Below, one piece after another: positions 24,510 through 36,479 of a DNA stretch of 64,000 nucleotides. The stretch covers positions 43,022,847 to 43,086,846 of the forward strand of contig CM051024.1 in the NCBI GenBank assembly GCA_027627225.1, given 5' to 3'. Position numbers and translations under genes: made by a program. The notes below the pieces were generated by a model, which worked only from the letters and a program-made list of their open reading frames with translations, searched no databases and was not told where the DNA came from. Source of the DNA: Congeria kusceri (taxonomy: Eukaryota > Mollusca > Bivalvia > Myida > Dreissenidae). Position 1 is the stretch's first letter. Each line of letters starts with the position of its first letter.

Positions 24510-25756
24510 TTGAAGATTTACTTCAACAGCTGAAAAGACAATCTTTTCTTGAACTCCCCCCCCCCCCCCCCACACACACCCATGCAAATCCCAAGTGAGG
24601 TTGAAATTTCATTGAAATATCTCAAATCGTTCTTGAGTTATTGCACACAAACAGTATTTTTCCATTTTTAGAAATGGTGACCTTGACCTTGACCCCAACT
24701 ATCCCAAATGCAATCCAAAGCAATCTCTCGATATATGGTATTGATAAATGAAGTTTCATTGAACGACCTTAATTCATTCTTGAGTTATTAAGTAGAAACC
24801 TTTTTTCTATTTTTAGTAACAGTGACTTTGACCTTGCCCCCCACTTTATGTATGATCCCAAGTGAGGTCTTGCTATAAGGTATCTATGTATGACGTTTCA
24901 TTACAATATCTCAATTGATTCTTGAGTTATTCAGCAAACACTTTTTATTAATGTTGACCTTGACCGTGACCCCACTGAACACAGAAGCAATCCCAAGCAT
25001 GGTCTTGATTTAAGGTACCTATATGTGAAGTTTCATTGCAATATCTCAATTCGTTTTCGTGTTATTGAGTGGAAACCATATTTCTATTTTGAGTAATGGT
25101 AACCTTGACCTTGACTCGAAACATTTCATATGCAATCCCAAGAGAGGTCTTGATATATGGTATCTATATATAAAGTTTCATCACAATATCTCAATTCGTT
25201 CTTGAGTTATTGAGCAGAAACCATATTTCTATTTCTAGTAAGAGACCTTGACTTGACCACTCCCACCCCTAATGCAATCCCTAGCAAGGTCTTCATACAA
25301 GTATGTATGTATGAAGTTTCATTACAATATCTTAATTTTTTATTGAGTTATTTAGTGGAAACTGTTTTTCTAACTTTAGTAGAAACAGTTTTTCTATTTT
25401 TAGTAATGGTGACCTTGACTCCACCCACCCTATATGCAATCCCAATCAAGGTCTCAATATAAGGTATCTATGTATTAAGTTTCATTACAATAGCTCAAGT
25501 TGTTATTGGGTTATTGAGCAGAAATCGTTTTTCTATTTTTTGTAACAGTGACCTTGACCTTGCCCCCACACAACGAATATGTAGTCCCAAAGCGAGATCA
25601 TGATATACGGTATCTATGTATAAGTTTCATTAAAATATCTCAACTCATTCTTATTGCGCGGAAAACGCCACACGATTCCCGCCAGCCCATCCGCCCGACC
25701 AAAGACAAACCCCAATGTAATAACCCAAATTTTTTCACAAAAAATGTGGTTAAAAA
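24510..25756. mobile_element. 145-bp tandem-repeat block inserted in the satellite
   Basis: The satellite stops near 24,510 and resumes near 25,757. The insert opens with a 16-base C run followed by CA repeats (24,556-24,580) and then holds about eight diverged units of roughly 145 bp. Each contains GTGACCTTGACC, CCCACCC, GGTATCTATGTATG and CTTGAGTTATTGAG. The last 90 bases (25,660-25,750) are GC-richer and not repeated here. The unit family matches 3412-3700 and 58,845-59,800. Clear terminal repeats were not found, so the class of element is uncertain. Confidence 0.6.
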
Positions 25757-27000
25757 TTGATACAGAGATAGTTGTATTTGGCTTGATATACCCAATCTGA
25801 ATTACTGAAGGACAATTGCATAATTATGGTTTGATTAGTTAAAAAATGACTTATAGAAGGAATAACATATTTGGCATGATAGGTCCAATAGTGGATGTTA
25901 AGAGGGATAGTTGTATTTGGTTTGATAGGTCCAAACTTGTTTTAGAGAAGGATCGTTGCATTTAGCATGGTATGTTCAAAATGGGCTTATAGAAGGAAAG
26001 CTGTATTTGGCGTGATAGGTCCCAAATGAATAGTCATATAGAAATATAGATATATTTGGGTTGATAGGTCCAACATACATTGGTTTATAGAAGGATGTGT
26101 GTATCTGGCTTCATAAAACCAAAATAAGACATAAAGATTATAGTTGTACTTGTACTCAAAAAGTTGTATTTGATGTGATATGATCTCAAAAAATGGTCTT
26201 ATAGAAGGATATTTATAATTGTATTGGTATATCCAAAATGGACTTGTGGCTTATGGAAGGTTAGTTGTATTTGATTTTGTAGGTTTAATACCGGCCCTTA
26301 CAGAATGATAGGTGTATTTTGTTTCGTAGGTTCAGATATAGTCTTAAAGAAGGATACTTGGTTTGATAGGTCCAAAATGGACTTACGGAAGGAGAGTTGT
26401 AAATGAATTTAGGTTTAACAGATGGTTGTATTTGGTTTGATAGGTTCAAAATATGGGCTTTTAGAAGGATAGTTGTAGTTGCTGCTGGATAATTTAAAAT
26501 ATGGGCTTACAGAATAATAGCTGAATTAAACCTGATAGATTCAAATCAGACTTGTACAAGGACTGTTGTATTCATATGGATAGGTTCAACAACAAAGCTT
26601 CTAGAAGGATCGCTGTATTTGGCTTGATACATCATAAATAGACATATAAAAGGATAGTTGTACTTGGTTTGGTAGGTTCAATATATGGGCTTATAGATGG
26701 ATAATTGTATTAGGCTAGATAGGTCTAAAGGACTTACAGAAAGAGAATGTGTATTTGACTTGATATTTTCAACACAGACATATAAAAGGATACTAGTATT
26801 TGGGTTGACAGGTTCAACATAAAAATATGAGCTTAATCAAGGATAGTTGTATTTTGTTTGATAGGTCTAAATGATTTATGGAAGGAGAGACGTATTTGGC
26901 TTGATAGATTCAAAATGAAATTATAGAAGGATAGGTGTATTTAGTTGGACAGGTTCAACACAAGGACTTATAGAAGGATATGTTGTTTAATTTGAAAGTT
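25757..27000. repeat. Diverged distal edge of the 43-bp satellite
   Basis: Monomers here are more diverged and mostly carry the variant TTGATAGGTTCAA in place of TTGACCCAAAA, with GGCTTATAGAAGGATAG-like words still at 40-45 bp spacing. Increasing divergence toward the array edge is the usual pattern for satellites. No genes are seen. Confidence 0.8.
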
Positions 27001-27236
27001 TCAAACGAAAGTTTGACAAACAGTCAAGACTCGTGAGACTAGATGAAGGCTTGTTCAACTATTTATTGAATCTAATGAGCTTAACACTGAATCCATTGGA
27101 TATATATTTCAGGACATAACATTTACTTATATGTTCTGGGACGGGTGCCATTACGAGGCAGAAATGTACCTTCATTTCAACACATCACGAGTTTTAACTG
27201 GAATTTAATCTCATTGTCAGTAGTTGACATGGCAAT
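27001..27236. other. Low-copy DNA, nothing recognised
   Basis: The satellite has ended and no repeat, exon or RNA signal is evident before the 62-bp duplication. Confidence 0.4.
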
Positions 27237-27360
27237 AGAGGGGAGTAGTATACTCCTGGACAGGAGGATTCATGCAGGTGTTCTGACTCATATTGGATAG
27301 AGGGGAGTAGTATACTCCTGGACAGGAGGATTCATGCAGGTGTTCTGACTCATATTGGAC
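27237..27360. repeat. 62-bp perfect tandem duplication
   Basis: Two copies of a 62-bp segment lie head to tail with essentially no differences. Each contains GAGTAGTATACTCCTGGACA, which includes the partly palindromic AGTATACT. The identity implies a recent event. Confidence 0.9.
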
Positions 27361-27739
27361 ACAATAATGGCACTGTATTGAACAAACGCAAATGAGGAAA
27401 AAGCTTTTAATTTAAAAAAGGAGTATAAATGTTTGCATGTACAAAATATCAGAAAGTTTGGTCTACAAATATGATTCCCCAGAGTGTATACAACGCAATA
27501 AGGATGACAATGGCTCGTAACCAAAGTTTAACGACATCTAATTGTCACATGTATAGAATGACATGAAATTGTTTTTTTCTCAACAAAAAATGGGTAAAAG
27601 CTGTGATCTAACCTATTATTAAACTTGACCAAGACATAATGGTCACAGTTCAAGACATAATGGCCACAGTTAATGTGCATACAGGAACAAGGGGGCAATA
27701 GCTATGTGATAAAGAGAGAGAAGCAATGTTAACTACGAG

Positions 27740-28315
27740 GATGCCATGTTATATAATAGGGAAGCCGTTCAAGTCCTGACATATAAGGGGGGAAGTCCTA
27801 TCGTATACAAGGAAACCATGTCATATATTAAGGAAAATCCATGTAATATAGAGGGGGAAGCTGATATGTGATACAAGGCAAGCAATGTCATATATAAAGG
27901 GAAAGCAATGTTATATTGATTGAAGCCATGATATAAGAAGACCTATATGAAATATAATGGGAAAACCAGGTTATATAAGAGGGAAGCCATATCATGGCAA
28001 AGCAATGTCATATAAGATTGATGCCATGTTATATATAGAAATGTCATATAAGCTTAAATTAGACCTTCATAATGATGGAATGAAGACATTTTCTTACTGG
28101 AAAAACCATGTAATATAAGGGGGGAGCAATAGAAAGAAGCCATGTTGTTGGGAGGAAATTCATGCCATATAAGGGGGCATCTATGGCATACAAGTGGAAA
28201 GTAATTCCATATTGGGGGTATCCATGCCATATAAAAGAAAGGCATGCCATACATTGGGGTATCCATGGCATATAAATGGAAAGGCATGTCACAGTCGGGG
28301 ATAAGACAAATGCAA
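27740..28315. repeat. Diverged ~20-bp minisatellite
   Basis: Words such as GCCATGTCATATAAGGGG and GAAGCCATG recur at about 18-24 bp intervals with many changes. Overlapping minus-strand frames of 77 and 86 codons (28,054-28,319) are translations of this repeat and are not called. From 27,361 to 27,739 nothing else is recognised. Confidence 0.75.
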
Positions 28316-28323
28316 CCAAGCTA

Positions 28324-28788
28324 CTGTAGAACTGGTTTTATTCGCGTGAGTTTTATTTTCGCTCATATTCGCGATTTTATTTCCTCGCTAATTCAAAAGT
28401 AGTGCGAATAAATGTGAATGTCCAAATGTCAAAATCCGAAAATATGCTACATTTACTTCGTAATGTACCATATGGTTATAAGTTCAATTATTATAAGCAA
28501 TTTATATCAATGGCATAGCTTGGGAAAACAGCCTATTGATACTGTGCGTTGTCGTTTTTCACGATTAGTTGCAACAAAAACACTTGCATAAAAGCAATTA
28601 TCGACTTACTGGCAACTGACACGGTACTACTAGTAACCGCTTGGTACAATAACGTAAGCAGTATACCCCATTATTTTTTAAGTCATGACCATGAAGCAAA
28701 TTCAAGAACACGTGAATTTAAAGAAAGGATCATTTTGGATTTTGGGTCAAAAACTTGAAAATCCTCGCTAATTTAAAGCATTCTACAA
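28324..28788. mobile_element. Possible MITE with imperfect inverted ends
   Basis: The left end reads CTGTAGAACTGGTTTTATTC and the right end, reverse-complemented, reads TTGTAGAATGCTTTAAATTA; both continue into a GCG. About 15 of 23 positions match, and TA flanks both sides (28,322-28,323 and 28,789-28,790). TTCGCG motifs near the ends fit a common class of animal MITEs. The poor match of the ends makes this a decayed copy at best. A 69-codon + frame at 28,549-28,758 is not called. Confidence 0.35.
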
Positions 28789-28926
28789 TATATTTCTCTA
28801 TCTTATTTGGAAGGTAAATATTTCAAGCATAATGCCTGGCTTATTGATGTCAAAGAATTCTAATGATATATAAATGGGCAATGAAATTTATCTTGTTTGT
28901 GTTTAATTTGTTGTTGTTTATCTGAG

Positions 28927-29173
28927 GATGAGGCAGGGAGCAATTCCGCAAACGGGTAGAGGAATAACTACCGATAGTGATAGTTTAGCAACGAATGCTA
29001 AAAGAAGGGACATAGAAGCTATTGATAGTTATCAATGTCAATCCTTTGTGGCTTATAGGCCTACACTGAGCAATTTCTTTGTCCAAGAAATTCTGCAGGC
29101 ATCTAAGGACAATGATGGTAATATACATGCGTTTGCATTTAAATTGAAACAGAAAGAGGCATCTCAGGAATAG
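28927..29173 (+). CDS. Possible terminal exon, unidentified
   Basis: An 81-codon frame with ATG at 28,928 ends in TAG at 29,171-29,173. A T/G-rich tract and CTGAG precede it, which could be a splice acceptor at 28,926. An AATAAA lies about 35 bp after the stop. The predicted peptide is hydrophilic, with a lysine-rich end (FKLKQKEASQE). No domain is recognised. It may be a real last exon or a chance frame. The opposite strand is also partly open over the same span. Confidence 0.28.
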
Positions 29174-29205
29174 TGACTTTTTCAATTGCCAAACGAAATC
29201 ATGTG

Positions 29206-29213
29206 AAAAATAA
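29206..29213 (+). promoter_or_regulatory. AATAAA, candidate poly(A) signal
   Basis: An AATAAA hexamer sits shortly after the stop of the 28,927-29,173 frame. In AT-rich DNA this hexamer is common, so it is only weak support. Confidence 0.2.
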
Positions 29214-29249
29214 AAATGGAAGCAAATACATACAGGTACAGAAAGAAAT

Positions 29250-29930
29250 ATAGACTTAATGAGTAAAGTCCATATTTGGTATAAGTTGACAATAACATTG
29301 ACCTAAGTTACCCATCAAATACAAATTTAACCAGGGTCTGTAAAGAAGAACAGCCCATTGCTATCTAGATATTTGGTGTCATTCATAATTATGTTTTCAC
29401 CAGTGCATTGACCCCGTAATACCATAAGCAATGCTAAATAAATTTGAACAGTAAGATGTCTACCAGTTATTCTTGCTGCTGTTACTAATTAAACTATCAA
29501 TGACCTTGACATTCACGGCCAACCTTTCAATCACACCTAAGGCCTTGCTTTGAGACGTGTGTATGCAAAGTTTTACACAACAGGGATGTTGACATTATTT
29601 CACATGGACCCCAACAGTAATTGTAAAACATTGTCATAAAAAATTACTATTGATAAGTTTTATAAGGATATGAAGTTTTATTTTCATTCTTAGTCCATGT
29701 GACAGTGACCTAGGCCCTTCTGACCCCATTGCACTCTTGACCTTGACCTTGCTTCCAATGACCCCCTATGCAATCCCTAACTGTCCCCACTGAGGTGACT
29801 GTTACCAAGTTCATTAATGTGGCATTTGTTATAACTATTTTTGAGAAATAGTGACCTTGACCCAAATTAAATTTCAAACAGTCTCAGAATAGGCCACCCT
29901 GTAACAAATTGCAAAAAGATAAGTCATTCC
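29250..29930. repeat. Decayed dispersed repeat with GACCTTGACC motifs
   Basis: The stretch holds scattered pieces such as TTGACCTTGACCTTGC (near 29,733), AGTGACCTTGACCC and TATGCAATCC. These also occur in the 145-bp repeat blocks, but here no regular period remains. It looks like an old copy of that family. Confidence 0.5.
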
Positions 29931-29969
29931 TTTAGCCCTAAATTAGTCAGTGTATTTCATTTTTTTCGT

Positions 29970-30000
29970 TAATATAATATAATATAATATAATATAATAA
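29970..30000. repeat. (ATAAT)n microsatellite
   Basis: About six tandem copies of a 5-base ATAAT unit. Confidence 0.9.
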
Positions 30001-31847
30001 TTTTATTACAAATTACTAATAATATAACTACCGGTAATTGTGATTCAGACATTTTACAAAGTGAAGCCAATATGGCAGACAGTTTTGCGCTTCATAGCAC
30101 TGGTTAACGTTATTTTGTTTCGTAGCATATTATATTATTTTGTATTGTATTGTATTTATTGTATTGTTTTTTTTCTGTATTTTTTTATTTTATTTTATTT
30201 TCACTTTTATTGTTATTGTATATTATTGCAGGGGTGTCAGCAACTTTTCAACATTGGGGCGGCGAGATGGGGACCTTCAAGATTTTTTTGTTTGCATTTC
30301 AGTTAGTATAATATCGCATTTTAGACTCTTCCAGGGATCGTATTAAGGAATTATTGGGTCGCAATAACTATATGATTAAACCATTATCTGATTTATTTTA
30401 ATGGTGCAATGACATTATTGGATAAATAAAATCATATTTATAAACTGGTAAACAATACCAAGAATTGTCAGATGTCAGGTATAGAACAATGTCTATTCCT
30501 CGGACTGGTCATAATGCAACTGTTTGTTAGCTGCAAAGTACTGTACTATGGTTGAATTAACGTTGTTTTGGATTTTCTTACCGAACAAACGTTTAGGAAA
30601 GTTGAAATTAGCTGTAATTTAGCTGAAATTATTATGTAAGTAATTAGTGATTCAGAGTTATACTCAGTGAATCAAATATGGTGGACAGTTTTGGGCATTT
30701 TAGCACTGGCAGTTTAAGTCCCAGGTACAGGGGTGCTAAGTCTGCCCAGGCAGATAGGCACCAGCCACACGGGGTTAGGTAAGGCGGCTGCAGTCATTTG
30801 TCAGAAAATATATCAGAACATTCTCTTGAATGATTATGAAAAAGAAGTAGACAGAAAACAGATTAAATAGAAATTAAATTCAAACTTGAATCAAACAGTT
30901 TGCAACTGTTTTTACAATTGAAGTAGATGAACATTCCTGATTTGATCTAAAGTTACCAAAATAAATTTATTTATTCAGGTTATAGATACTTCTCTGAGAC
31001 TTCAACACATATTTCTCAGCATTTTATATGATCACTGTAGTCCAATATGGTCATACATTTACATGTGTGTGAAATACATGCAGCTAGGGGTAAAATTCAA
31101 TGAAATAAAAATATTAGCACATATCTGCTTGAGTTACTTCTGCTCAAGCTGCAGGTATGTTATGTGGAACATAAATAATCTCCCTTACACATACTGAGTT
31201 TGCATGAGCTGTAAGAAGTTCTTCAGTTTCTATAAATGCTCGAGTAAAATTTGTACTGCATATGTTTAAAGAAAGATTTAACATTATTTGGAGATTTAGA
31301 AATATGGTTATAAGTTGCTATTAAAGGAGGTATTTCCCATAAATATTGACTCATATTAAAACAAGACATATTCCCAGTTTGCTCGATTTTGTTAATTGTA
31401 GCAATATTATATTGATGGAATTGTTAAGTATGAATGTCAAGGGAAACTACTATTGTTGGACTGTTTTATCAGTTGGATGGAGTACAGCCCCTTTTCATAT
31501 TTACTTGGGCAGGAAAACTGATGTTAATAAGTATTACATCTTATTCTATAGCGGTTCTAGTTGGACAATAATGTGAGATAGTCAGTCAGTACCTGTAAAT
31601 TTTTTATAAAATTGTCTCAGTCATTTTATTTTATACATTATCAGTATGCACATGTAAAACTTACATATTTTTTACCCGAAAATATCTACATTGATTAGAT
31701 TCAACACGATCCTTACCAGTCGCACATGGATGTCTTCCTAGCAAGAGCATAGGAGCAATGTGTCCTGACCTTACCTATTCTACCTTACTACCGTGGTAGT
31801 TTTCTACAACTACATACTAGCCTATCTTTGTCTATCTCAATGTGCAG
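30001..31847. other. Low-copy AT-rich DNA, no gene called
   Basis: A T-rich tract at 30,120-30,230 leads into an acceptor-like TATTATTGCAG at 30,231, but the frame after it is short. A small GC-richer patch lies at 30,720-30,790. A 76-codon frame at 31,346-31,576 shows no recognisable features. No arrays are seen. Confidence 0.4.
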
Positions 31848-31975
31848 GGAGAGACAGATCAGAAGACCATCCATGTTTCCAGACAACTGTGATATTCACC
31901 AACGTCAGACTCAATTCTCCGGCATCTCGTACTTCCGGAGACAAGAAGGACAAGATGCTTTGGTCTGGATGGTGA
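31848..31975 (+). CDS. Candidate terminal exon A, unidentified
   Basis: A strong acceptor (pyrimidine-rich CTATCTTTGTCTATCTC, then TGTGCAG) ends at 31,847. The exon is open in the frame starting two bases in and ends with TGA at 31,973-31,975, about 41 codons. Its base composition is clearly richer in GC than the flanks. The peptide is basic and hydrophilic (for example RTSGDKKDKMLWSGW). No family is recognised and no upstream exon was located, so it may belong to a noncoding transcript. Confidence 0.3.
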
Positions 31976-32302
31976 TTTTAGCACATGAAAATTAAAAATA
32001 ACAACATATTAATATTTTTTTCTGATTCTCTGGAAATTTGACAAAACTTAGGTATATTGAAACAAAAGATAACAACATGTTTAACATTATAAATGTAGTT
32101 TTACATGTACAAGTAAATGAATATTTTTTTTAAGTTGTTAAATTTACTAAATATATAAGCAATATTAAGTGAATGACTGCTGTCTTCAAATTGTGTCATT
32201 TGTTATGAAGGAGTAAATTACTTTGGGAACACTTAAGTGTGAAACATTCAGAAACAAAAGAAGCCCAGAAAAAAAATTAACCTAAAACATTTCTTATTTC
32301 AG

Positions 32303-32387
32303 ACAAGTAGCCAGATGTCAGCAAAATGGGTCACAATTTTGGTGCGATGATCAGACACTGACGTTGTTCCTTCATAACTGCATATAA
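32303..32387 (+). CDS. Candidate terminal exon B, unidentified
   Basis: A canonical acceptor (CATTTCTTATTTCAG) ends at 32,302. After one leading base the frame is open for 27 codons to TAA at 32,385-32,387 and holds three cysteines (RCQQNG, FWCDDQ and HNC). A second frame is open for 15 codons only. It could be an alternative last exon to 31,848-31,975 or a transcript end. Evidence is limited to the splice signal and the open frame. Confidence 0.22.
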
Positions 32388-32567
32388 GCCATCACAGACC
32401 ATCACAGACCATGAAACAGTACCAAGAAAAACAGACTATATCGACTGAAGTTTTTCTTTGACATGGAACTGATTCTATAACTAAGGAAGCTGAGAAAAAA
32501 AGGACTGTACCAAGTGAAAGCAGAAGGTTTTGTGTTTTCTGTCTCTTCTGACTGAGAAATAATTATA

Positions 32568-32904
32568 TGCTTTAGAAGGCTTGAAAATAAGGAAGTAACT
32601 AGAAAACCATGCTTTAGAAGGCTTGAAAATAAGGAAGTAACTAGCAAACCATGCTTATAGAAGGCTTGAAAATAAGGAAGTAAGTAGAAAACCATGCTTT
32701 AGAAGGCATGAAAATAAGGAAGTAACTAGCAAACCATGCTTTAGAAGGCTTGAAAATAAGGAAGCAACTAGAAAACCATGCTTTAGAAAGCTTGAAAATA
32801 AGGAAGTAACTAGAAAACCATGCTTTAGAAGGCTTGAAAATAAGGAAGTAACTAGAAAACCATGCTTTAGAAGGCTTGAAAATAAGGAAGTAACTAGAAA
32901 ACCA
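32568..32904. repeat. 42-bp tandem array, 8 copies
   Basis: TGCTTTAGAAGGC starts recur at 32,568, 32,610, 32,652, 32,695, 32,737, 32,779, 32,821 and 32,863, a strict 42-bp period apart from one single-base insertion. Copies differ at very few positions, so the array is young. Confidence 0.95.
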
Positions 32905-34229
32905 GACTGTTTAAGTTTTTCTGTGGACTTTATCTATGACTGAGACAGTAGAGAAAATCAATTAAATCTGACATAGTCAAAGGAGTGGATGAATGATAGC
33001 TGAAATTGCAGAATATGTTGCTTAAGAAGCAGCAGAGGTTCCTTTGACATATCTTTATATTTCAAGCCTGTGGACATGCTGAAGGAGTGTTTCAGACCTT
33101 ATGCATACTTTGAAACATGATAGCTTGTTTTAAGAGAAGAAAAAGCCATTCAAGCACTGACATTTTGTAGAAAAACCCCTAAAACGAAATGCACCAAATC
33201 CGCTTGTGTACAATATACAGGTTACTCTAATACATAATAAATGACAGTGGATTTATTTATAGACAATGTGCCACCACAGATATGATCCACCTTAAACAAA
33301 ATAAACAACTTCTTAACTGATGGATCCTATAGCTCAGACACTTTACCTTTACACTCAAGAACACGATTAGCATAATTACACGCTTGCATTATCTCCTATA
33401 TTTTTATTCTGTTTTGTTCATGCACATGTTTCACATGTTAATTATTGAAATAACTGTTGAATCGGTGGAATACTCTTACATCAATTTTGCAAGACTCCAT
33501 TAAAGAAACAAAGGACATGTAATATATCCATGCAAAAATTAATATGTCCAAGCAGTACCATAAACTGAGTAAGATGTGTTGTGAAATGTTTCTTGCATAG
33601 TGAAATGTGTCAGCCCTAAAAGGGCTTGTGCTGCCGTAAGAAAGACTGTTTTTGCGAAAGTAGAAAGTTCAATGTATACTTTTTGATGTGAATGAATTGT
33701 GAAAAAAAATCATTAAGACAGAAATTAACACTGATTAAGAACAAAAATCAAAAAGGCAAAGTTACTCATTCATTACAAATTACTTGTAAATAAATTCTTT
33801 ACATGCCGTTTTGCTGATGTTGCTGTCATTTACTTTTCTTAAATAATCAAATTAATGTTTCTGTTTTGTTGTTGTCGTAAAGCATACAGGTATATTTGTA
33901 CATGAACATAATTATACATTTTGTGGTCAATAAATATTGTATACAAAACAAAACACTGCATGCAAGAACTATACAAACCAATAGATATCGAACTAGTTGA
34001 TCAACTAAGTCATGGGGCAGTATTTCAGATACATCTTAAGTAACATCTTTAACCTTACAATCAACAATTAATTTTACTTGTTTATTTCTTGTGCACAATG
34101 CATGGTGCAAAGTGTCTAATAATTTTCACCTATAGTATTAATGGTTGTTCATATTAACATAAAAGATTCACAAATATATAACATTATGAATTTTTTAACT
34201 TAAGTGAAAATATGTTAAGAAACACTTAA
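32905..34229. other. Low-copy AT-rich DNA, nothing recognised
   Basis: No exon with good splice signals, RNA gene or array was found on either strand. Confidence 0.4.
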
Positions 34230-35692
34230 GATGTTTCTGCAATACGGCCCTTGGTGCCATGTTCACAAAGGTCTAACTTACAGATCAATTCTGCAATACG
34301 GCCCTTGGTGCCATGTTCACAAAGGTCTAACTTACAGATCAATATCAGTCTAAGCTAAAATACTTAAGATGTTTCTGCAATACGGCCCTTGGTGCCATGT
34401 TCACAAAGGTCTAACTTACAGATCAATTCTGCAATACGGCCCTTGGTGCCATGTTCACAAAGGTCTAACTTACAGATCAATTCTGCAATACGGCCCTTGG
34501 TGCCATGTTCACAAAGGTCTAACTTACAGATCAATTCTGCAATACGGCCCTTGGTGCCATGTTCACAAAGGTCTAACTTACAGATCAATTCTGCAATACG
34601 GCCCTTGGTGCCATGTTCACAAAGGTCTAACTTACAGATCAATATCAGTCTAAGCTAAAATACTTAAGATGTTTCTGCAATACGGCCCTTGGTGCCATGT
34701 TCACAAAGGTCTAACTTACAGATCAATTCTGCAATACGGCCCTTGGTGCCATGTTCACAAAGGTCTAACTTACAGATCAATTCTGCAATACGGCCCTTGG
34801 TGCCATGTTCACAAAGGTCTAACTTACAGATCAATATCAGTCTAAGCTAAAATACTTAAGATGTTTCTGCAATACGGCCCTTGGTGCCATGTTCACAAAG
34901 GTCTAACTTAAGATCAATATCAGTCTAAGCTAAAATACTTAAGATGTTTCTGCAATACGGCCCTTGGTGCCATGTTCACAAAGGTCTAACTTACAGATCA
35001 ATATCAGTCTAAGCTAAAACACTTAAGATGTTTCTGCAATACGGCCCTTGGTGCCATGTTCACAAAGGTCTAACTTACAGATCAATATCAGTCTAAGCTA
35101 AAACACTTAAGATGTTTCTGCAATACGGCCCTTGGTGCCATGTTCACAAAGGTCTAACTTACAGATCAATATCAGTCTAAGCTAAAATACTTAAGATGTT
35201 TCTGCAATACGGACCTTGGTGCCATGTTCACAAAGGTCTAACTTACATATCAATATCAGTCTAAGCTAAAACACTTAAGATGTTTCTGCAATACGGCCCT
35301 TGGTGCCATGTTCACAAAGGTCTAACTTACATATCAATATCAGTCTAAGCTAAAATACTTAAGATGTTTCTGCAATACGGGCCTTGGTGCCATGTTCACA
35401 AAGGTCTAACTTACATATCAATATCAGTCTAAGCTAAAACACTTAAGATGTTTCTGCAATACGGCCCTTGGTGCCATGTTCACAAAGGTCTAACTTACAG
35501 ATCAATATCAGTCTAAGCTAAAACACTTAAGATGTTTCTGCAATACGGCCCTTGGTGCCATGTTCACAAAGGTCTAACTTACAGATCAATATCAGTCTAA
35601 GCTAAAACACTTAAGATGTTTCTGCAATACGGCCCTTGGTGCCATGTTCACAAAGGTCTAACTTACAGATCAATATCAGTCTAAGCTAAAAT
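34230..35692. repeat. Mosaic 54/84-bp tandem array
   Basis: The array is built from a 54-bp block A (contains TTCTGCAATACGGCCCTTGG) and a 30-bp block B (contains TATCAGTCTAAGCTAAAA). Reading left to right the order is A2-B, A5-B, A3-B and then ten A-B units of 84 bp: 20 A blocks and 13 B blocks. Substitutions are rare (AATACT/AACACT in B, ACAGATC/ACATATC in A). Long frames on both strands result from both periods being multiples of three and are not called. Confidence 0.95.
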
Positions 35693-36420
35693 TGATCTTT
35701 TAGCTGAACTTAGCATATTGGTATTATAATTTACAATCAAACATAAATTATATTCTACAGAAAAAGGTCATTAAAAGTGTTTACATTTTATTAAGGTATG
35801 GTTTTATTACTATTGTATGATTCTGGTAACTTATTAAGATGGACATAATTCATAACGACTCCAAAATTAAATTGATTTTTGTGATTACTATTTGTTATGA
35901 ACCTGCTATCAAATATCAAGATCAGTTGACATTCAAATTCAACGTGAAAATCTTGCTCAATCAGCAACCTAGAAATCATATTCACATAGAAAATATTGTT
36001 CAACTAAGAACTACAATATTATTACATGTTTCAACAGAAGTGGGCTCAATTTTACGTAGCAACCTTAATTTATATCAAACTTAATGCTTAACACGTTTAC
36101 ATTAAAATAAGTTATTGCCTAACTAATGCATGGAATATGTGAAAACATTTTTTCACATATACTTAAATATAACCAGAAAGATGTAATTACCAACTAGAAT
36201 CAAATATATTCATAATAATTGCCATGATCCTAGTTGGAGTGTCTTGTGACTCGATTTTATTTGCAAACGTTTGAGAATACACTGAAAATGAAAGTAGAAA
36301 CGTGCAGACTGAACATTGGACTCTCATATAGCTGTGCACATGCTTGCGATTCTTGTGAAAGTGTTTTGTCTGTAATAACGTTTTGTACATATTCATAATC
36401 AACTGCTGTTACTAAAATAA
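35693..36420. other. Low-copy AT-rich DNA, nothing recognised
   Basis: Overlapping frames of 70-81 codons on both strands (35,791-36,084) show no domain or splice support. No array is seen. Confidence 0.4.
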
Positions 36421-36450
36421 TTATATATAATATATATATATATATATATT
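36421..36450. repeat. (AT)n microsatellite
   Basis: A nearly pure AT dinucleotide run with one interruption. Confidence 0.9.
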
Positions 36451-36479
36451 TACTTTTATAAGTGTATGGTTATAAATAA

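Noticed and set aside
955..27000. A CRISPR-like array, because of regular ~43-bp repeats
   Set aside because: There are no constant repeats separated by unique spacers; whole monomers diverge together, and the DNA is eukaryotic.
28054..28319. Overlapping minus-strand frames of 77 and 86 codons
   Set aside because: They are two frames of the same degenerate ~20-bp minisatellite, with no splice or domain support.
34364..34658. Repeating 89-94-codon frames on both strands
   Set aside because: By-products of the 54-bp period in the mosaic array.
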